Positions 7,150-11,356 of a stretch of 11,356 nt of DNA are shown here, one piece after another. Numbering within the stretch: position 1 is the stretch's first letter; every line of letters starts with the position of its first letter. Location of the stretch: the NCBI GenBank assembly GCA_022796315.1, contig JAAWIL010000055.1:1-11356 (forward strand). Direction: 5' to 3'. A model generated the notes under the pieces. The model searched no databases and was not told the origin of the DNA. It was given only the letters and a program-made list of their open reading frames with translations. The stretch comes from Oscillibacter sp. (GTDB taxonomy: Bacteria > Bacillota > Clostridia > Oscillospirales > Oscillospiraceae). A program made the translations under genes and the position numbers.

Positions 7150-7178
7150 ATACTAGTACAGTTTTCCCGCCAATACAA
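7150..7178 (-). promoter_or_regulatory. Candidate promoter of the ABC exporter operon
   Basis: On the minus strand, TTGTAT (7178-7173) and TAGTAT (7155-7150) are separated by 17 bases, three and four matches to the sigma-A consensus. A TTGTTG three bases further upstream would give a 20-bp spacer, the arrangement activated by MerR-family proteins. It lies about 75 bases before the adaptor start codon, in AT-rich DNA. Both alternatives are modest matches. Confidence 0.35.
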
Positions 7179-7181
7179 CAA

Positions 7182-7200
7182 CAAAACGGTTACAGTTTTG
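7182..7200. promoter_or_regulatory. 19-bp palindromic operator candidate
   Basis: CAAAACGGTTACAGTTTTG pairs in eight of nine positions around a central T, the exception being G7188/A7194. It lies just upstream of the candidate -35 box of the exporter operon. The half-sequence ACAGTTTT recurs at 7159-7166, next to the candidate -10 box. Regulator not identifiable from sequence. Confidence 0.4.
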
Positions 7201-7412
7201 TATTCGGTCAGGAGGGAACTTACTTTTTAGACGGTCCACAGCCTGAATTTGTTTCCAGAATTTCATATTTTTTTTGCCGCATTGGTCCACCGCCCTCCCC
7301 CAGGGCCCGGCGGCGAGGGGGATGGGATAGGGGACGGTTCCGGGGGGCGCGTTTCTTTTTTTGTAGTTTTCCAAAATATTGCATCTTTTTGCCGTCATGG
7401 CGGGATAGCGGA

Positions 7413-7441
7413 AGACAGGCCGCTTGAGGAGCGGCCTGTCT
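7413..7441 (-). terminator. Hairpin downstream of the TRAP permease gene
   Basis: A perfect 12-bp stem (AGACAGGCCGCT with AGCGGCCTGTCT, 7413-7424 and 7430-7441, 5-nt loop) lies 76 bases after the permease stop codon in the direction of transcription. Read on the minus strand it is followed by TCTTCCGC rather than a proper U-run, so it is an imperfect intrinsic terminator or a 3'-end stabilising stem. It is the only strong stem before the exporter operon. Confidence 0.5.
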
Positions 7442-7516
7442 GTGGGATGGGTGCGGAGATTTTTGTGTGTTTTGGACAACCGCCGCCGGGCGGGAACCGG
7501 AATCTGTTTTTCCCTT

Positions 7517-9547
7517 TTATGCGTCCGCGCTCCGCTGCTCCTTTTTCGCGGACAGCCGCTGGAGTACGATGATGGCCGCCACAACCGCCATACCCACCAC
7601 ATCGGTGAGCGCGCCGGGGTACATCATGCACAGGCCGCCGGCGGCCAGCAGCACCCGGAACAGGGGGTTGATCTTATGGTACAGGAACCCATTCAGGGCG
7701 GCGGCAATTCCAAACAGGCCCGCCAGGGAACTGACCACAATCAGCGTGGACTCCAGCACCATGGTGACCATGGGGGTGCCGGGGTCGAACTGAAACAGCA
7801 TCACCGGGTTCATGGCAAAGATATAGGGGACCACAAAGGCGGCAATGGCCAGCTTCGTGGCGTTGAAGGCCGTCTTCATAGGCGGGGACTTGGCAATGGC
7901 GGAGCCGGCGTAGGCCGCCAGGGCCACCGGCGGCGTGATATCCGCCACGATGCCGAAGTAGAACACGAAGAAGTGGGCCGCGATCATGGGCACGCCAATC
8001 TGGGTGCTGGTGAGGATCGGGGCACAGGTGGAGGCCATGATGCAGTAGTTGGCGGTGGTGGGCACGCCCATGCCCAGCACGATGCAGCACAGCATGGTCA
8101 GGAACAGGGCGATGATGGTCACGCCGCCGGAGACGGACACGATGGCCCGCAGGAGCATGTTGGCAAGGCCCGTGGTGGTGATGCACCCAGCCACCAGCCC
8201 CGCCATGGCGCAGGCGGCGGCCACGGTGATGGTGCCCTTGGCACCGGCCTCCAGGGCGTCCAGGGCCTTCATGAAGGTGATGTTGTCGGACTTGTCCTCG
8301 CTCTTCAGGGCGGCGTTGACCACGTTGTTGAGCAGGCCCACGGCCACGGTCACCAGAATGGCGATGGCGGCGGAGGACTGCATGGTCCGGGTGCCGTTGG
8401 ATACCAGCGCCACCAGAATCACCAGGGGCAGCAGCAGATAGATCTTGGGCAGCAGCTTGGAGAACTTCGGCAGCTCATCCTTGGGGATTCCCTTGAGCCC
8501 CAGCTTCTTGGCCTCCAGGTGGACGGCGATGAAGATGCCGGTGAAGTACAGCAGCGCCGGCAGAATGGCCAGCAGAGCGATCTTGGCGTACTGGTAGCCA
8601 GTGTACTCCGCCATGAGGAAGGCCGCCGCGCCCATGATGGGGGGCATGATCTGCCCTCCGGTAGAGGCCGCTGCCTCTACCGCGCCGGCGAACTCGCCCT
8701 TGTAGCCGGTCTTCTTCATCATGGGAATGGTGACGGAGCCGGTGGTGACGGTGTTGCCCACGGAGGAGCCGGACACCATGCCGCACAGGGCGGAGGAGAT
8801 GACCGCCACCTTGGCGGGACCGCCGGAGGAGGAGCCGGCCGCGCAGTTGGCCAGATTGATGAAGAAGTTGGAGATGCCGGTGCGCTCCAGAAACGCGCCG
8901 AAGATGACGAACACCACAATGTATTTCTGGCAGGTGGCAATGGGCGTGCCGATGAGGCCGGCGGTGGTATAGAAGAGGTCATAGATCACCTTGCCGAACC
9001 GGACCCGGGTAAAGGCGTAGATCAGCAGGACACACACCACGCACAGGATGGGAATGCCCACGCTGCGGCGGCACAGCTCGATCATGGCCAGGGCCCCCAG
9101 AATCGCCATAATGAGCATCATGGGGTCCTGGGACGCCGCCACGGCGCTGGTGGTCTTCACCAGGGCGGCATTGGCGGCAAACCAGAAAAAGGGCACGGAG
9201 CCCGCCACCATGATGACGATATCATACCAGGGCATATGGTTCACCCGGACATCCCCCTTGCGCATGGGGAAGTTCAGGTAGCCGATCACCACGATCAGGC
9301 CCACAAACATGGCCAGCCGGAACTCCGGCAGGCGGGTATCCCACAGGGTGAGATAGATGCAGAAGCAGGAAAAAGCGATCATGGTGAACTTGACGATCCA
9401 GTAGGGAATCCCCTCCCACACGCGGACGTTGGACTCCCGATCATACTTTTTCATGACCGCCTCGACGTCAGCGGCAGAGCCGGTGTCCTGGGTCTCCACC
9501 GGGGCCGTATCCGTGGCAGGCGGCCGCTCTTTCTTCCAAAAACTCAT
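7517..9547 (-). CDS. TRAP transporter fused permease (DctQM-type, TAXI class)
   Basis: A 676-residue integral membrane protein fusing the small DctQ-like and large DctM-like TRAP subunits; it catalyses ion-driven uptake with the TAXI lipoprotein encoded at 9655-10605. After a charged cytoplasmic tail (1-45) come four early helices (about 50-69, 77-93, 110-127, 143-158), then the DctM part. Family signatures are SGSSVGNTVTTGSVTIP (259-275), STGGQIMPPIMGAAAF (295-310), GMGVPTTANYC (492-502) and ADITPPVALAAY (535-546). Length fits the fused family (about 620-700). The ATG at 9545-9547 has AAAGGAG upstream; an ORF extension to 9628 would run through the intercistronic hairpin and is rejected. It lies 107 bases downstream of the TAXI gene. 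Substrate unknown; the family transports dicarboxylates, glutamate/glutamine and related acids. Confidence 0.95.
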   Translation of the reverse strand: MSFWKKERPPATDTAPVETQDTGSAADVEAVMKKYDRESNVRVWEGIPYWIVKFTMIAFSCFCIYLTLWDTRLPEFRLAMFVGLIVVIGYLNFPMRKGDVRVNHMPWYDIVIMVAGSVPFFWFAANAALVKTTSAVAASQDPMMLIMAILGALAMIELCRRSVGIPILCVVCVLLIYAFTRVRFGKVIYDLFYTTAGLIGTPIATCQKYIVVFVIFGAFLERTGISNFFINLANCAAGSSSGGPAKVAVISSALCGMVSGSSVGNTVTTGSVTIPMMKKTGYKGEFAGAVEAAASTGGQIMPPIMGAAAFLMAEYTGYQYAKIALLAILPALLYFTGIFIAVHLEAKKLGLKGIPKDELPKFSKLLPKIYLLLPLVILVALVSNGTRTMQSSAAIAILVTVAVGLLNNVVNAALKSEDKSDNITFMKALDALEAGAKGTITVAAACAMAGLVAGCITTTGLANMLLRAIVSVSGGVTIIALFLTMLCCIVLGMGVPTTANYCIMASTCAPILTSTQIGVPMIAAHFFVFYFGIVADITPPVALAAYAGSAIAKSPPMKTAFNATKLAIAAFVVPYIFAMNPVMLFQFDPGTPMVTMVLESTLIVVSSLAGLFGIAAALNGFLYHKINPLFRVLLAAGGLCMMYPGALTDVVGMAVVAAIIVLQRLSAKKEQRSADA

Positions 9548-9567
9548 GCGGCTCGCTCCTTTGTTGA

Positions 9568-9586
9568 AATCTGAAGGGAATCTGAA
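9568..9586. repeat. Short direct repeat with 11-bp period
   Basis: AATCTGAA occurs at 9568-9575 and again at 9579-9586, an exact 8-bp repeat one helical turn apart. It sits between the intercistronic hairpin and the Shine-Dalgarno site of the TRAP permease. It may be a regulator or RNA-protein contact, or chance. Confidence 0.3.
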
Positions 9587-9605
9587 CGCTTGAGGAAAAT
9601 GCAAG

Positions 9606-9636
9606 GGACTGCGGTGGAACCTCCCCACCGCAGTCC
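9606..9636 (-). terminator. Intercistronic hairpin between TAXI and permease genes
   Basis: GGACTGCGGTGG (9606-9617) pairs with CCACCGCAGTCC (9625-9636): a perfect 12-bp stem with a 7-nt loop, 18 bases after the TAXI stop codon. Read on the minus strand it is followed by CTTGCATTTTCC, which lacks an immediate U-run. Such stems commonly act as partial terminators or 3'-end protectors so that the binding protein is made in excess over the membrane subunit; here that is inferred from position. Confidence 0.65.
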
Positions 9637-9654
9637 GATGGCTGCTCGCTCAAT

Positions 9655-10605
9655 TTACTTGGTGGGAACCGTGAGGCCCTTCTCGGCAAAGTACTTGGCG
9701 GCGCCGGGGTGATAGGGCACCGCAGTGACGCTGGCGGCGAACTCCAGGTTCAGCTCGTTCTTCTTGTCGTGGCTCAGGGTGTCGATGCTCTCGAAGATGC
9801 CCGCGCAGACGTTGTAGATGTCGTCCTCGGTGCAGTCGTCCCGGGCGATGATCACCGCGCCCACGGCCACGGTAGTGGCGTCGGCGTCCAGACCATAGGC
9901 GTCCTTGGAGATGACGTTCTTGCTGTAGTAGGGGGAGGCGGCGATCAGCTTCTCAATGTGGGCGTCATCCAGCTCCACCACGTACACGTCCCGGGTGGCG
10001 GCCAGGGAGGTGACGGCGGTGGTGGGAGCGCCGGCCACGATGAAGGCGGCGTCAATCTTGCCGTCCTGCAGGGCGTCGGCGCTGTCGCCGAAGGACTGAT
10101 AGGTGGGATTGATGTCGTCCAGGGTCAGGTCGTAGGCGGTCAGCACATCAATGGCGTTGAAGTACACGCCGGAGCCGTTCTCGCCCACGGAGACGTTCTT
10201 GCCCGCCAGGTCCGCCACGGTCTTGATGGCGGGGTCCAGGGTGATGATCTGGACCTGCTCCATGTACAGGGCGGCCACGGTGGAGAAGCTCTCAATCTTC
10301 TGCTCGAAGAGGCTGGTTCCCTCATAGGCGTAGGCCATAACGTCGGACTGAACGAAGCCCAGCTGGGCGTCGCCGGCGTCCATGTTCTCAATGTTGCCCT
10401 TGGAGCCCGCGCCCACAATGGCGTTGACGGTGGTGCCGGTCTGGTCGCTGATCTGGCCGGCCAGGACGCTGCCGAAGGCATAGTACGTTCCGGACTCGCC
10501 GCCAGTGGTGAAGGTCAGGGTGCCCCCCTTGGACCCGCCGCCGCAGCCGGCCAGGACCGTGGCCATCATCATAACGGCCAGTAGCAGAGATACAATCTTT
10601 TTCAT
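9655..10605 (-). CDS. TAXI-family TRAP solute-binding lipoprotein
   Basis: A 316-residue extracytoplasmic substrate receptor, tethered by lipid to the outer face of the membrane. The signal sequence ends in the lipobox LAGC with Cys21 as the lipidated residue, followed by a GGGSKGG linker. Mature-domain features of the TAXI family are TTGGESGTYYAFG (33-45), GSKGNIENMDAGDAQLGFVQ (68-87), DLAGKNVSVGENGSG (132-146) and the C-terminal YHPGAAKYFAEKGL (298-311). Length is typical for the family (about 310-330). It should hand substrate to the fused permease immediately downstream. Characterised relatives bind glutamate or 2-oxoglutarate, but the ligand cannot be set from this sequence. The ATG at 10603-10605 has AGAGGA about nine bases upstream. 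It is the first gene of a two-gene operon with its own promoter at 10656-10684. Confidence 0.95.
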   Translation of the reverse strand: MKKIVSLLLAVMMMATVLAGCGGGSKGGTLTFTTGGESGTYYAFGSVLAGQISDQTGTTVNAIVGAGSKGNIENMDAGDAQLGFVQSDVMAYAYEGTSLFEQKIESFSTVAALYMEQVQIITLDPAIKTVADLAGKNVSVGENGSGVYFNAIDVLTAYDLTLDDINPTYQSFGDSADALQDGKIDAAFIVAGAPTTAVTSLAATRDVYVVELDDAHIEKLIAASPYYSKNVISKDAYGLDADATTVAVGAVIIARDDCTEDDIYNVCAGIFESIDTLSHDKKNELNLEFAASVTAVPYHPGAAKYFAEKGLTVPTK

Positions 10606-10633
10606 CTCAACATTCCTCTTTTCCTGTTTACTT

Positions 10634-10655
10634 ATGCAGTTTGCATTACCTGCAT
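10634..10655. promoter_or_regulatory. Operator-like inverted repeat at the TAXI transcription start
   Basis: ATGCAG (10634-10639) and CTGCAT (10650-10655) form perfect inverted arms around a 10-bp spacer that itself contains TGCAT. The element begins at the base next to the -10 box and covers the expected start site. A protein bound here would block initiation, so repression released by substrate is plausible. A 5'-end RNA hairpin is an alternative. The regulator is unknown. Confidence 0.45.
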
Positions 10656-10684
10656 ATCATACCGCATTTTCCTTCATCTTTCAA
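10656..10684 (-). promoter_or_regulatory. Sigma-A type promoter of the TRAP-TAXI operon
   Basis: On the minus strand, TTGAAA (10684-10679) and TATGAT (10661-10656) are separated by exactly 17 bases, with four and five matches to consensus. The box lies about 50 bases before the TAXI start codon. This is the best promoter in the window. Confidence 0.75.
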
Positions 10685-10807
10685 GCCCTTTTTTCGGTTT
10701 CTGGTGAAATTTCCGCAAGTTTTTCCTCTCAACTTTCATTTCAGGGGTTCTATTGTGAAGATTGAACAGAAAAAATCCCCCATTTCCTTCCAGATGCACC
10801 CTTGGAA

Positions 10808-10842
10808 GCGCCAAGGCGCCGCCCTTTACACAGGACGGCGCC
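10808..10842 (-). terminator. GC-rich hairpin after thrS
   Basis: The minus-strand stem GGCGCCGTCC/GGGCGGCGCC (10842-10833 with 10824-10815) has ten pairs including one G-U and an 8-nt loop, 15 bases after the thrS stop. A competing stem GCGCC-AA-GGCGC overlaps it at 10808-10819. No U-run follows directly; a T6 stretch comes about 35 bases later on the minus strand. It is probably the thrS terminator, though not a textbook one. Confidence 0.55.
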
Positions 10843-10857
10843 CCGGATACGGGTTCT

Positions 10858-11356
10858 TTATTTGATGGTCTTGGCGGAGACCTCCTCCGCCAGCAGCGCG
10901 GCAAAGGCCTCCAGGGTCATGGCGCCCAGGTCCTCGCCGCTGCGGTGACGGACGGAGACCGTCCGGTTTTCGATGTCCCGGTCGCCCACCACCAGCATAT
11001 AGGGGATCTTCTCCAGGGTGGCCTCCCGGATCTTCTTGCCGATCTTCTCATTCCTGACGTCGGTTTCCACCCGGACGCCTGCCTGATCCAGGGCGGCGGC
11101 GGCCTCGGCGGCATAGCCGTCGGCCCGCTCGGTGACGGTAAGAACCTTCACCTGCACCGGCGCCAGCCAGGCCGGGAAGGCCCCGGCGAAGTGCTCGGTG
11201 ATGACGCCGATGAACCGCTCGATGGAGCCCAGCACCACCCGGTGGATCATGACGGGCCGGTGCTTCTGGCCGTCCTCGCCGGTGTACTCCAGCTCGAACC
11301 GCTCGGGCAGCTGGCTGTCCAGCTGGATGGTGCCGCACTGCCAGGTGCGGCCCAGG
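10858..11356 (-). CDS. thrS: Threonyl-tRNA synthetase, C-terminal part (runs off the right edge)
   Basis: The final 165 codons of the cytoplasmic class II synthetase that charges tRNA-Thr; the start lies beyond the window. The visible chain begins LGRTWQCGTIQLD and continues into the end of the catalytic core. RPVMIHRVVLGSIERF (residues 33-48 of the visible part) is class II motif 3 and includes the His matching the third zinc ligand of E. coli ThrRS (in MIHR) and the motif 3 Arg (in ERF). The anticodon-binding domain follows from WLAPVQVKVL, with RNEKIGKKIREATLEKIPYMLVVGD and a closing SVRHRSGEDLG segment, and ends AKTIK. All recognisable elements are intact. The gene is in the same orientation as the TRAP-TAXI operon but is separated from it by 252 bases holding a hairpin and a promoter, so it is an independent unit. 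Confidence 0.97.
   Translation of the reverse strand, partial: LGRTWQCGTIQLDSQLPERFELEYTGEDGQKHRPVMIHRVVLGSIERFIGVITEHFAGAFPAWLAPVQVKVLTVTERADGYAAEAAAALDQAGVRVETDVRNEKIGKKIREATLEKIPYMLVVGDRDIENRTVSVRHRSGEDLGAMTLEAFAALLAEEVSAKTIK

Larger units (their letters stand above)
7074..7516. other. 443-bp non-coding region upstream of the exporter operon
   Basis: No credible gene was found here. Read on the minus strand, the half nearest the TRAP permease holds a 12-bp hairpin (7413-7441). A G-rich patch on the plus strand follows (7317-7347), then AT-rich DNA, a 19-bp near-perfect palindrome (7182-7200) and a candidate promoter (7150-7178) for the exporter operon. The leader between that promoter and the adaptor start would be about 70 bases. 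Confidence 0.7.

Noticed and set aside
7424..9574. A 716-codon plus-strand open frame opposite the TRAP permease
   Set aside because: The translation is dominated by Gly, His and Gln with no domain, while the minus strand carries all the TRAP signatures. It is a shadow frame.
10606..10857. Small open frames between TAXI and thrS
   Set aside because: They overlap the promoter, the inverted repeat and the thrS hairpin. They lack ribosome sites and recognisable protein character.

Overview
The window is GC-rich, with G/C-ending codons, purine-rich Shine-Dalgarno sites and typical Firmicutes gene types: SLH-domain surface protein, YknXYZ/MacAB-like exporter, TRAP-TAXI transporter, MerR/GyrI-like regulator. 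Together they suggest a GC-rich Clostridia of the Oscillospiraceae kind (Flavonifractor, Lawsonibacter or Oscillibacter relatives). That placement is inferred from gene style; no rRNA or other phylogenetic marker was used.

Layout, left to right. Positions 1-94 hold a compact array of three perfect hairpins enclosed by a pairing between the two ends. A plus-strand MerR-family regulator follows (158-1009) and ends at a strong terminator (1029-1070). Everything else is on the minus strand. Read 5'->3' on that strand from the right edge, the order is: the 3' end of thrS (11356-10858); a TRAP-TAXI uptake operon made of a solute-binding lipoprotein (10605-9655) and a fused permease (9547-7517); a 443-bp non-coding region (7516-7074); a tripartite ABC export operon made of an adaptor (7073-5334), ATPase (5322-4621) and permease (4624-3353); a repeat-filled intergenic region (3352-3126); and an exported SLH-domain protein (3125-1092) convergent with the MerR gene.

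How the genes fit together. The TAXI lipoprotein should capture a carboxylate-like substrate outside the membrane and deliver it to the 676-residue fused DctQM-type permease. Its promoter (TTGAAA-17 bp-TATGAT) is the best in the window and carries an operator-like inverted repeat at the expected start site. A hairpin between the two genes could lower permease expression relative to the binding protein. The exporter operon has four-base or near-zero gene spacing. Its adaptor is unusual: two successive lipoyl/coiled-coil/lipoyl/barrel units in one chain. The SLH protein lies directly downstream in the same orientation, with no recognisable promoter between, so the exporter and a wall-anchored surface protein may be expressed together.

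The items most worth a second look are the three-hairpin element at the left edge, the tandem-duplicated adaptor, and the pair of ~89-bp imperfect direct repeats between the ABC permease and the SLH gene. No CRISPR array, tRNA, rRNA, transposase or phage gene was seen.
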